64,000 bases of DNA. It comes from Propionivibrio soli. GTDB lineage: Bacteria; Pseudomonadota; Gammaproteobacteria; Burkholderiales; Rhodocyclaceae. The stretch spans positions 62,001 through 126,000 of the forward strand of contig NZ_JANZKY010000014.1 in NCBI RefSeq assembly GCF_025770765.1, given 5' to 3'. The position numbers were made by a program, and so were the translations under genes. The notes beneath the pieces are model-generated. The model saw only the letters and a list, made by a program, of their open reading frames with translations. It searched no databases and was not told the origin of the DNA. Shown here one piece after another: positions 55,515 through 63,093 of this stretch; the first letter of the stretch is position 1, and the number at the start of each line of letters is the position of its first letter.

Positions 55515-55895
55515 TTACTCGCTGGCGACAGCGGTGTAGCTGGTCGCGTCGAGGAGCCCGTCCACGTCGTTGGCGTTTGCCGGCTTCATGCGGAAGAGCC
55601 ACGCGGCGTAAGCGTCGGCGTTCACCGATTCCGGCGCGTCGGCGAGCGCAGGATTGATTTCGGTAACCGTTCCGGCGACAGGAGCGTAAACATCGGCGGC
55701 CGCTTTCACTGACTCAACCACCGCGGCTTCCTGACCGGCGGCGAGGGTCTTGCCAACCTCGGGAAGATCGATGAAGACCAGATCGCCCAGGAGATCCTGT
55801 GCGTGCTCGGTGATGCCCACGGTGATCGAGCCGTCTGGCTCGCTGCGGACCCATTCGTGGCTCTGCGTGTATTTGAGGTTGCTGGGAACGTTCAT
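55515..55895 (-). CDS. gcvH: glycine cleavage system H protein
   Basis: 126 aa. Lipoyl-bearing lysine K64 in [21 protein letters not shown]-terminal [11 protein letters not shown] and the [20 protein letters not shown] segment are standard. Shuttles the aminomethyl group between P and T proteins. ATG 55895 follows GGAGCCACC. Lies between gcvT (124 bp) and gcvP. Confidence 0.97.
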   Translation of the reverse strand: MNVPSNLKYTQSHEWVRSEPDGSITVGITEHAQDLLGDLVFIDLPEVGKTLAAGQEAAVVESVKAAADVYAPVAGTVTEINPALADAPESVNADAYAAWLFRMKPANANDVDGLLDATSYTAVASE

Positions 55896-56019
55896 GGTGG
55901 CTCCTTGGAGTTGTCTGCTGCCCGGGGATGAAATCGTTGGCGCGATACGCTCCGACCCTTACAGGTGGCGGAAAGCGAACGCCATTTACTTATTGTTCCT
56001 TGTTTGCGGCTTGCTGCGC

Positions 56020-57099
56020 CTAAATCAAGCCACGACCGTTGCGCACGAAACGCGGCTTGGTTACCCGCGCCGCGAGCTGCTTGTCTCGCACAGCGACATG
56101 GACGGTTTCGCCAATCGCTGTACCAAGCGGAAGCCGGGCGAGAGCGATTGATGTTTGTAGCGTGGGCGAGAAGGTCCCGCTGGTGATTTCGCCATCGCCA
56201 TGCTCGCTGGTCACCGATTGATGTGCCCGCAGGACACCGCGATCGAGCAATACAAGGCCGAGAAAGTCGTACCGTTGAGGCTGCGCGAGCAGGGCGGCTT
56301 TGCCGACAAAGTCTCGGTCGGACGAAAGGTCGACGGTCCACGTAAGGCCCGCATCGAGCGGCGAGACATTCTCATCCATGTCCTGACCGTAGAGGTTCAT
56401 ACCGGCTTCAAGTCGCAGCGTGTCGCGTGCACCGAGGCCGATCGGAGGAACACCGGCGTCCAGCAGTGCCTGCCAAAAGGCTTGTGCTTTGCTGGCCGGC
56501 AAAGTGATCTCAAGGCCGTCTTCGCCCGTATAACCGGTGGTGGCAACAAAATAGTCGCCAACGCTTATGGAATGGAAGGGAGGAAGCGCCTCGCTGGCCG
56601 CTCGCGTCTCGGGGAGTACCTGCCAGACACGGCTTTTCGCGTTGGGACCCTGCACTGCGATGATCGCCAAATCGCGCCTTGGAAGACATGTCGCGGCAAG
56701 ATTCCACTCCGCCAGGCGAGCATTCATCCAGGCGATGTCTTTCTCGGCGGTTCCGGCATTGATCACAACTCGGTATTGACCGTCTTCAACGAAGTAAACG
56801 ATCAGGTCGTCGACGACGCCACCCGACGGATTGAGCATCGCACTGTATAACGCCTTGCCAGGCGTTTGTAGACGGCCGACGTTATTGGCGATCAGGCGGA
56901 GCAAGAACGTTTTTGCGTCGGGGCCTGCAACATCCAGCGCACACATGTGTGAGACGTCGAACATTCCGCAGTCGCGGCGCACGGCGTGATGTTCCTCGAT
57001 TTGTGATCCGTAATGCAGCGGCATGTCCCAGCCGCCGAAGTCGACCATCTTGGCACCAAGGCGGCGGTGCATCTCGTTCAGGACGGTTTTCTGCGTCAT
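56020..57099 (-). CDS. gcvT: aminomethyltransferase, T protein
   Basis: 359 aa. [20 protein letters not shown] and [20 protein letters not shown] at the N-terminus, then [40 protein letters not shown] with its Asp/Arg pocket, and a beta-barrel tail. Transfers the methylene to tetrahydrofolate and releases ammonia. ATG 57099 is directly preceded by the glycine riboswitch and terminator leader, so this gene heads the riboswitch-controlled operon. The residue count and ends are normal. Confidence 0.97.
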   Translation of the reverse strand: MTQKTVLNEMHRRLGAKMVDFGGWDMPLHYGSQIEEHHAVRRDCGMFDVSHMCALDVAGPDAKTFLLRLIANNVGRLQTPGKALYSAMLNPSGGVVDDLIVYFVEDGQYRVVINAGTAEKDIAWMNARLAEWNLAATCLPRRDLAIIAVQGPNAKSRVWQVLPETRAASEALPPFHSISVGDYFVATTGYTGEDGLEITLPASKAQAFWQALLDAGVPPIGLGARDTLRLEAGMNLYGQDMDENVSPLDAGLTWTVDLSSDRDFVGKAALLAQPQRYDFLGLVLLDRGVLRAHQSVTSEHGDGEITSGTFSPTLQTSIALARLPLGTAIGETVHVAVRDKQLAARVTKPRFVRNGRGLI

Positions 57100-57151
57100 G
57101 TCAATCCCTTGAATAGTGGTTACTGACCGGTTCGAAAGCAAAAAAGGGCGC

Positions 57152-57182
57152 AAAAAAAGGGCGAATTCGTAAACGAATTCAC
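57152..57182 (-). terminator. expression-platform terminator of the glycine riboswitch
   Basis: Minus-strand hairpin GAATTCG-TTTA-CGAATTC (57180-57163), extendable with GGGT/GCCC pairs, then seven T (57158-57152) and a second T-rich block. It starts right after aptamer II, so ligand-dependent folding can compete with it. Confidence 0.75.
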
Positions 57183-57384
57183 CCCCCTGTCCTGATACCT
57201 GAGAGATTGCCGCGAGCGGTTGTTGCTGCCGCCGCGTTGCCCCATCGGTGGGCGCTCGAGTTTCGGCGCCGCTCTCCAGAGTTCAATGCACGAACGGTCC
57301 TTTTGCCTGAGCGTTTCCGGGTGGATTGCGCCTTCGGCGGCGGGGATTCGCTGTTGCTAGTTCCACAACTCCGCTCTCTCCCGT
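57183..57384 (-). ncRNA. tandem glycine riboswitch upstream of gcvT
   Basis: Two aptamers read on the minus strand. Aptamer I (about 57384-57292) starts GGGAGAG, has a GCCGAAGGCGCAA core and ends ACGCTCAGGCAAAAGGACCG. Aptamer II (about 57281-57183) starts CTGGAGAG, has CACCGATGGGGCAA and ends CTCTCAGGTATCAGGACAG. These are the conserved glycine riboswitch elements, joined by a short linker. Typically glycine binding allows gcv expression for degradation; the adjacent terminator fits transcriptional control. Confidence 0.93.
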
Positions 57385-57463
57385 TCGCGGGCCAAACTAT
57401 AGCGCGACGCGGGGCAGGGCGGCAAGCTTGTGTCGCCCCATGCTCTCTCAAGGCGAGTGGTGC

Positions 57464-58243
57464 CTATTTTCCAGAGAAATCGGGCTTGCGTTTTTCGCGG
57501 AAGGCCCGGATGCCTTCGCGATAATCAGCGCTGTCATAGACGATGCGACGCATGCCCTGAATGCGCTCGAACAGGTCGGGCGTCACGGCATGCGCACTGG
57601 ATAGCAGGCGCAGCGCATCTTTCATGACGGAGATGCTGAGCGGCGAGTTCTTGCCGATCCGCGTCGCCATGTCGACGACGAAAGTTTCAATCTCGTCTGC
57701 CGGCTTCATATAGTTGATGATGCCCAGATTGAATGCCTGCTCGGAGGGAATCGGCTGCGCCGTAAACAGCATTTCCTTGACGATCGGCAGTGGGATCATA
57801 TTCACGAGCGTCATCAGGCCGCCGAGGTTGTAGGGAACGCCGAGTTTGGCCGGTGTGATGGCGAACGTCGACTCCGGCGTGGCTACCAGAATGTCGCAGG
57901 CCATCGCCACTTCACAGGCACCGCCCCAGACACTGCCCTCGACGAGCCCGATAATGGGAGTGGGGTACTCCTGGATGGCGCGGATGAGAATACGCAGTGG
58001 ATCGTTCCAGCCCAGCGGATCGCGTCCGCCGTCGGGGAGTTCGTTAACATCGTGACCAGCCGACCAAACCTTGACTCCAGGTTGAGCGCGCAGGATGACG
58101 GCGCGGATGTCGAGAGCCCGGAATCCATCAAGGGCGGCGATGATTTCCTGGATTAACGCCTCGCTCAACGCGTTGCGCTTATCGGCGTGATCGAGGGTGA
58201 TGATTCCGGTGGAGTCTCTCTTTTCCGTGATGATGAGTGCCAT
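57464..58243 (-). CDS. scpB: methylmalonyl-CoA decarboxylase-like crotonase-family protein
   Basis: 259 aa. Matches E. coli ScpB closely: SAGHDVNELPDGGRDPLGWN, IIGLVEGSVWGGACEVAMAC, LGVPYNLGGLMTLVNMIPLP, then ERIQGMRRIVYDSADYREGI and K-R-K-P-D-F at the end. Crotonase oxyanion-hole positions (A-G-H-D; G-S-V-W-G-G) are kept. Expected reaction: methylmalonyl-CoA to propionyl-CoA. No mutase (scpA) or propionyl-CoA transferase is in the window. ATG 58243 chosen by alignment to the family N-terminus. It lies between the TRAP receptors and the gcv leader. Confidence 0.88.
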   Translation of the reverse strand: MALIITEKRDSTGIITLDHADKRNALSEALIQEIIAALDGFRALDIRAVILRAQPGVKVWSAGHDVNELPDGGRDPLGWNDPLRILIRAIQEYPTPIIGLVEGSVWGGACEVAMACDILVATPESTFAITPAKLGVPYNLGGLMTLVNMIPLPIVKEMLFTAQPIPSEQAFNLGIINYMKPADEIETFVVDMATRIGKNSPLSISVMKDALRLLSSAHAVTPDLFERIQGMRRIVYDSADYREGIRAFREKRKPDFSGK

Positions 58244-58457
58244 GGGTGATGCTGCCTTTCGCTGATGGAGGGAGTACAAAACTTGGGAGTGTACCGCCGA
58301 CATCCATGCGGTGGAATGGCTCGCCACATGGAGGGAATTGCAGGCCGAGTGCTTTCTCGGAGGGCTGTCGCGCGGGGACGCTCGCGCAACGCCGGGAGGC
58401 CCCCTTGTGGCGTGCAATGAGGCAAATTCAGGCTGATTTCCTGCGATGGCGTGGGAA

Positions 58458-58492
58458 CAGAAAGCGTCGTCGAAGCAAAGTCTCGACGACGC
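58458..58492 (-). terminator. terminator downstream of the first TRAP receptor
   Basis: Ten perfect pairs (58464-58473 with 58483-58492), 9-nt loop, followed by TTTCTGTTC on the minus strand. It ends transcription 27 nt after the receptor stop and before scpB. Confidence 0.7.
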
Positions 58493-58518
58493 GATCACTG
58501 ACTAAAGCCGGTGATCGA

Positions 58519-59511
58519 CTACTTCGATTGCAGGATGGTCAGGACTGTTTTGAGGTCGGTCGGGTCGGTGACGTACTTCGAATAGAGCTTGAGGGCATAG
58601 GCTTCGATGCCGCTCATGCCCAGATCGTTCTTTTCAATGATCACCGCGCCTTCCTTCTTCGCCTTGGCGAGGTCCCGCGCTTCAGCTTCCGCCCACAATT
58701 TCTTCATCAGGACGTTGGATTCGGCCGCAGCTGTCATCATGGCTTTCTGCTGCTCGGGGTTCAAGCTGTCCCAGGATTTCTTCGAGATGAGCAAGACTTC
58801 GGGCACCGACGAGTGCTCGTCGAAACTGTAGTAACGCGCGTACTTGTAGTGCTCCGCCGAGACGTACGACGGAATATTGTTCTCCGCACCGTCAATCTCG
58901 CCGGTGCGCAACGCATCGAGCACCTTGTCGTAGGGGAGCACGACCGGCGTACCGCCGAGCAGCGTGATCATGTCCTTGTACACGGGGGAGCCCTGAACGC
59001 GGATTTTTTGCCCGTCGAAGTCCGACCGTACGCGTATCGGCTTCTTCGTTGTGTAAAAGGAGCGCGTGCCGCTGTCGTAGTAGGTCAGTAGTACCGCTCC
59101 CGTCTTGGCGATTTCATTCTCAAGACGTTTGCCGAAATCGCCACTCAGCACATGCCACATGTGGTCGCGGGAACGGAACAGATAAGGCAGGCCGAGAAGC
59201 TTTGCCGCAGGAACTTCGTTAACCAGGGTTGCGAAGTTGATGCGTGTCATGTCGAGCGAAGCGGCGCGGATGTTTTTCCATGCCGCGTCTTCGTTGCCGA
59301 GTTGACCGCTGTGCTTGAGTTGGATATTGATCTCGCCGTTGGTCAGTTCCGCCACGCGACGCACCAACAGTTCTTCGGATTTGACGATCGGGTGCGTAGG
59401 CGGATGTGCTTCCGCCAAGACCAGATCCCGGGCGGTTGCCGTCCCGGATTGCAATACCGCCATCGCGAGGAGCAGGGCGATACTTAGTGAACTGCGAACT
59501 CTTCGATTCAT
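58519..59511 (-). CDS. dctP: orphan TRAP substrate-binding protein (paralogue A)
   Basis: 330 aa. Signal peptide to about residue 27 (ATAR|DL), then the DctP core: HPIVKSEELLVRRVAELTNG, LKHSGQLGNEDAAWKNIRAA, a TTKKPIRVRSDFDGQKIRVQ hinge, and GEIDGAENNIPSYVSAEHYK. ATG 59511 has GGAGGT. It is a clear paralogue of the next gene, sharing nearly the whole C-terminal half (YALKLYSKY...TILQSK). No dctQ/dctM is adjacent. Either it feeds a remote TRAP permease or it acts in signalling (inference). Likely ligand: an organic acid. Confidence 0.92.
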   Translation of the reverse strand: MNRRVRSSLSIALLLAMAVLQSGTATARDLVLAEAHPPTHPIVKSEELLVRRVAELTNGEINIQLKHSGQLGNEDAAWKNIRAASLDMTRINFATLVNEVPAAKLLGLPYLFRSRDHMWHVLSGDFGKRLENEIAKTGAVLLTYYDSGTRSFYTTKKPIRVRSDFDGQKIRVQGSPVYKDMITLLGGTPVVLPYDKVLDALRTGEIDGAENNIPSYVSAEHYKYARYYSFDEHSSVPEVLLISKKSWDSLNPEQQKAMMTAAAESNVLMKKLWAEAEARDLAKAKKEGAVIIEKNDLGMSGIEAYALKLYSKYVTDPTDLKTVLTILQSK

Positions 59512-59751
59512 GAAACCTCCCGTTTTTGATTTCGACCCATGCGTCGTTTGGCCGTGGCTCCTCCTTCCACAGCTAACGCGCCCACTTTACAACAATCGCA
59601 CCGAGGGGGAACGGGAGGGGCAGGAAAAACGAAGGGTACCGGAAGCCGATACGCCTCCGGTCGGTAACAACCGGCTTGGCGTTTTCGCGGAGAGGTGTTG
59701 GGGCATTTCTGCGAACGGCGACAAGCCGGGAGGATTAGGCTTGGATATGGC

Positions 59752-60747
59752 TTACTTCGATTGCAGGATAGTCAGTACCGTTTCCAAATCGCGTGGATCA
59801 GCTGCGTACTTCGAGTACAGTTTCAGCGCGTATGCTTCGATTCCCGCCATTCCGAGGTCGCCTTTGTCGATGACTACGGCGCCTTCCTTCTTGGCCTTGG
59901 CGAGCGCTTGGGCTTCGGCTTCGGCCCATAGTCGCTTCATGTGGGTGGACGACTCTTCGGACGCTTGCATGACCGCCTTCTTCTGATCGGCACTCAGCGT
60001 ATCCCACGCCTTCTTCGACATCAGAAGCACTTCCGGCACCGACGAATGTTCGTCGAAAACGTAATAGCGCGCGTATTTGTGATGCTCGCTCGACACGTAC
60101 GACGGGAGATTGTTCTCGGCACCGTCGATTTCGCCATTCTTGAACGCGTCGATCACCTTGTCGTAACCGATCACGACGGGTGTGCCACCGAGGAGAGTAA
60201 TGAGGTCCTTGTACACCGGCGAGTTCTGGATTCGGATGCGTTGTCCCTCAAAATCCGCGCGCACTCGCAAAGGCTTCTTTGTTGTGTAAAAAGAGCGGGT
60301 ACCACTGTCGTAATAAGCAAGAACCACAGCGCCAGTTTTCTCCACCTCCGCGGCAACCCGCTTGCCGAAATCACCCGCGAGCACCCGCCACATATGATCG
60401 CGGGTACGGAAAAGATACGGCAGGCTCAGCAGTTTGGCGGCGGGAACGTCGTTTACGAGTACACCGAGATTGACGCGCGCGATATCGAGCGAGCCGCCGC
60501 GTACCTTGTCCCAGTACTGATTCTCATTGCCGAGTTGCCCGCTATGCTTGATGGTGATCTTCAATGCACCGAGCGTCAGTTCGTCCAGGCGGCTGGCGAG
60601 AAGTTCTTCGGACTTGACGATGATATGGCCTTGCGGGTGGACCTCCGCCGCTATGAGTTCACGGGCGCAAGCTGTCGGACCGGTGGCCCCGAGTAGTGCG
60701 AGGAATATCGACAAAACACCCAAAGAACGCTGCATGATTCGCTTCAT
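59752..60747 (-). CDS. dctP: orphan TRAP substrate-binding protein (paralogue B)
   Basis: 331 aa, same layout as paralogue A 240 bp downstream: HIIVKSEELLASRLDELTLG, IKHSGQLGNENQYWDKVRGG, TTKKPLRVRADFEGQRIRIQ, GEIDGAENNLPSYVSSEHHK and YALKLYSKYAADPRDLETVL. ATG 60747 follows a GGGAGGA ribosome site; an in-frame ATG four codons earlier is weaker. A shared 13-mer lies 69-71 bp upstream of both start codons. The pair arose by tandem duplication and has since diverged, chiefly in the N-terminal half. No membrane partner is present nearby. Confidence 0.92.
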   Translation of the reverse strand: MKRIMQRSLGVLSIFLALLGATGPTACARELIAAEVHPQGHIIVKSEELLASRLDELTLGALKITIKHSGQLGNENQYWDKVRGGSLDIARVNLGVLVNDVPAAKLLSLPYLFRTRDHMWRVLAGDFGKRVAAEVEKTGAVVLAYYDSGTRSFYTTKKPLRVRADFEGQRIRIQNSPVYKDLITLLGGTPVVIGYDKVIDAFKNGEIDGAENNLPSYVSSEHHKYARYYVFDEHSSVPEVLLMSKKAWDTLSADQKKAVMQASEESSTHMKRLWAEAEAQALAKAKKEGAVVIDKGDLGMAGIEAYALKLYSKYAADPRDLETVLTILQSK

Positions 60748-60780
60748 GGCTCCTCCCAAGATCGAAATAAATAGTTATGG

Positions 60781-60808
60781 CGAGCCTTCGGTTTTTGGGC
60801 TCGTTTTT
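60781..60808 (+). terminator. terminator-like hairpin in the divergent receptor/rnm region
   Basis: Plus-strand CGAGCC / GGCTCG (60781-60786, 60798-60803), 11-nt loop, then TTTTT. No plus-strand gene precedes it, so it may stop antisense transcription through the receptor genes before rnm, or lie in an rnm leader. Confidence 0.45.
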
Positions 60809-60910
60809 GGTCAGGCCACTTTACAACATTCAGTTGCCGTTTGGGATATCTGGCTGGGCCTGAGCGAACGTCTGCTCGACGGCCGGCCGCAAGGGGGGGT
60901 TAAAGCGCTG

Positions 60911-60919
60911 TGCTATCAT
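60911..60919 (+). promoter_or_regulatory. extended -10 element for rnm
   Basis: TGCTATCAT is a good extended -10 (TGn-TATNAT) 37 bp before the GTG start of rnm. No matching -35 is seen at 17 bp, as is common for extended -10 promoters. Confidence 0.5.
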
Positions 60920-60955
60920 CGCGCGCTTAAGTTCCTCCGCAAGGCCAATTCCCTA

Positions 60956-61786
60956 GTGTTCAAGGTTGATCTTCACTGCCACTCCACGGCGTCCGACGGA
61001 CTGCTTCCCGCAGCCGAGGTGGCGCGCCGCGCCCTCCAAAACGGCGTCGAGTTGTTCTCTCTGACCGATCACGACGATCTCGGCGGCCTATCGGCGGCGC
61101 GGTCCGTGGTCAACGAAGCGGGGGCCGGGTTTGTAACGGGAGTCGAGGTGTCGATCGAGTGGGGCGGTTTGCAGATTCACGTTCTCGGTTTCAACTTCGA
61201 CGCCGAGGACGCGGCTCTGAACGCCGGCTTGGCGTCGATTCGCTCCGGACGCGTAAACCGCGCACAGCGGATGGCGGCCGAGCTCGAGAAAGTTGGCATC
61301 CCGGGCTGTTTCGAGGGTGCGATGCGTTACGCCGAAAATCCAAACTTGATCAGTCGCTCGCACTTTGCGCGTTATCTCGTGGAAATCGGCGTATGCGAGG
61401 ATGTGCGCAGCGTCTTCGAATCGTACATCGTTCCCGGAAAACCGGGTTACGTGGATCACCGCTGGGCGACGCTGGAAGAATCCGTGAACTGGATTACCGG
61501 AGCCGGTGGCGTCGCATCCGTCGCGCACCCCGGGCGCTACAAACTCACCAAATCCGAAATGCGCCGGTTTCTCGACGAGTTCAAGAGCGTCGGCGGTCGG
61601 GCGATCGAGGTCGTCTCCGGAAGCCACTCAGCGGAAAACGTCGCGGTGTTTTCCCGCATCGCGCGCGAGTTCAGCTTCATGGCTTCGTGCGGGTCGGATT
61701 ACCACGGTCCCGGCGAAAGCTATATGGAACTCGGCGCCCTGGCCCCTTTGCCCTCCGACCTCGTACCGGTATGGAAAGCCTTCTGA
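60956..61786 (+). CDS. rnm: PHP-domain nuclease/phosphatase RNase AM
   Basis: 276 aa. PHP metal motifs: VDLHCHSTASDG at the N-terminus, LTDHDDLGG, GVEVSIEWGGLQIHVLGFNF, GGVASVAHPGRYKL and a C-terminal ASCGSDYHGP. E. coli RnaseAM (YciV) trims 5' ends of rRNA and dephosphorylates 3',5'-bisphosphonucleotides. The start is a GTG (VFKVDLHC...); upstream frame overlaps the divergent receptor gene. First gene of rnm-yciO-M50-trpS, a grouping often seen in betaproteobacteria. yciO follows with a 1-bp gap. Confidence 0.92.
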   Translation: MFKVDLHCHSTASDGLLPAAEVARRALQNGVELFSLTDHDDLGGLSAARSVVNEAGAGFVTGVEVSIEWGGLQIHVLGFNFDAEDAALNAGLASIRSGRVNRAQRMAAELEKVGIPGCFEGAMRYAENPNLISRSHFARYLVEIGVCEDVRSVFESYIVPGKPGYVDHRWATLEESVNWITGAGGVASVAHPGRYKLTKSEMRRFLDEFKSVGGRAIEVVSGSHSAENVAVFSRIAREFSFMASCGSDYHGPGESYMELGALAPLPSDLVPVWKAF

Positions 61787-61787
61787 A

Positions 61788-62414
61788 ATGGCCCGGTATG
61801 TTTCGATCCATCCGCAGGATCCGCAACCTCGCGTCCTGAGCCAGGTGACCGAGGTTCTGCGCGAGAGCGGTGTCGTCGCGATTCCGACTGATTCGTGCTA
61901 TGCCTTGGGCTGCTGCCTGGGCGACAAGGGCGCGGTCGAGCGCATACGCCGTATCCGCGGCGTCGATGACCGGCACCACCTGACCCTGATGTGCCGGGAT
62001 CTCTCGCAGATCGCACAATTTGCCCGGGTCGACAACGCCCAGTATCGATTGCTCAAGGCGACGACTCCCGGTAGCTACACCTTCATTCTTGAGGGAACTA
62101 AGGAGCTGCCGCGACGGGTATTGCATCCGAAGCGGAAGACGATCGGCTTGCGCGTTCCCGCCAGTACGGTCGCCCTTGCCCTGCTCGAAGAGCTTGGTGA
62201 GCCCCTGCTGACCTCGACCCTGCTGCTGCCTGGCGATGAGAATCCGCTGACGGAGGGGTGGGAAATTCAGGACCGGCTCGACGACCAGATCGATTTGATC
62301 CTCGATGCCGGCCAATGCGGGACCGAGCCGACCACGGTGATTGACTTGACCCACCTGCCGCCCGAGTTGATACGGCGCGGGCGGGGTGACCTTGAACCGT
62401 TCGGCTTGGAATAG
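61788..62414 (+). CDS. yciO: YciO/Sua5-type YrdC-domain protein
   Basis: 208 aa. YrdC-fold motifs: GVVAIPTDSCYALGCCLGDK, RIRRIRGVDDRHHLTLMCRD (K/R-x-R with substrate loop) and LPRRVLHPKRKTIGLRVPAS. Sua5/YrdC makes threonylcarbamoyl-AMP for tRNA t6A; YciO is a paralogue with weak activity. Length and motif spacing fit YciO. ATG 61788 is 1 bp after the rnm stop. The 2nd-to-last region ends PPELIRRGRGDLEPFGLE as in YciO proteins. Confidence 0.9.
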   Translation: MARYVSIHPQDPQPRVLSQVTEVLRESGVVAIPTDSCYALGCCLGDKGAVERIRRIRGVDDRHHLTLMCRDLSQIAQFARVDNAQYRLLKATTPGSYTFILEGTKELPRRVLHPKRKTIGLRVPASTVALALLEELGEPLLTSTLLLPGDENPLTEGWEIQDRLDDQIDLILDAGQCGTEPTTVIDLTHLPPELIRRGRGDLEPFGLE

Positions 62415-62422
62415 TTGTTCCC

Positions 62423-63088
62423 GTGGACGCCGTCCTGATCCAGACCATCGCCATTGCGGCGTTGCCCGTGATTTTCGCGATCACGCTGCATGAGGCCGCG
62501 CACGGCTATGCGGCGCGCCACTTCGGCGATCCGACTGCCTGGCTCGCCGGCCGAATCAGCCTGAACCCGGCGCGGCATATTGATCCCATTGGTACCCTAC
62601 TGGTGCCCGGGGTGATTCTGGCGATGAGTTACATGGCTGCGGGAAGTGCGATGCTCTTCGGGTGGGCCAAGCCCGTGCCGGTCAACTTTGGACAACTGCG
62701 CCATCCCAAGCGAGATATGTTGTGGGTGGCGGCGGCCGGACCGGCGACCAATCTCTTGATGGCGATCGGCTGGGCGGCGATGTTCAAGTTCAATCTCGCG
62801 ATTTCGCCGCACGTGTTTACGGTGCCGCTCGCGGAGATGAGCCGGATCGGACTCAACGTGAACCTCGTGCTGATGGTTCTCAACCTGCTGCCGTTGCCCC
62901 CGCTTGACGGTGGCCGGATCGCCGTCAGCCTGCTTCCTTATCCAGCGGCCGTACGTTTTGCCGCGCTCGAGCGTTGGGGCTTCCCGGTCCTTCTTGTCCT
63001 GATGTTTACCGGTATCCTTGGCGACGTCATGGGTCCCTTCGTGGCCTTGTTCCGGCACCTGATCATTCTTCTCTTCCAGCTAAACTGA
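62423..63088 (+). CDS. M50-family site-2 protease-like protein
   Basis: 221 aa with about five membrane helices. Zinc motif H-E-A-A-H (residues 23-27) in the first helix and N-L-L-P-L-P-P-L-D-G-G-R in the fourth, the standard S2P pair. Short members like this lack PDZ domains. Substrate unknown. GTG start at 62423; no other start keeps the first helix. Positioned between yciO and trpS. Confidence 0.9.
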   Translation: MDAVLIQTIAIAALPVIFAITLHEAAHGYAARHFGDPTAWLAGRISLNPARHIDPIGTLLVPGVILAMSYMAAGSAMLFGWAKPVPVNFGQLRHPKRDMLWVAAAGPATNLLMAIGWAAMFKFNLAISPHVFTVPLAEMSRIGLNVNLVLMVLNLLPLPPLDGGRIAVSLLPYPAAVRFAALERWGFPVLLVLMFTGILGDVMGPFVALFRHLIILLFQLN

Positions 63089-63093
63089 CAATT

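Noticed and set aside
59671-59729. Long-range hairpin CCGGCTTG/CAAGCCGG between the TRAP receptor genes
   Set aside because: Eight pairs with a loop of over 40 nt and no T tract; too weak to call a terminator or attenuator.
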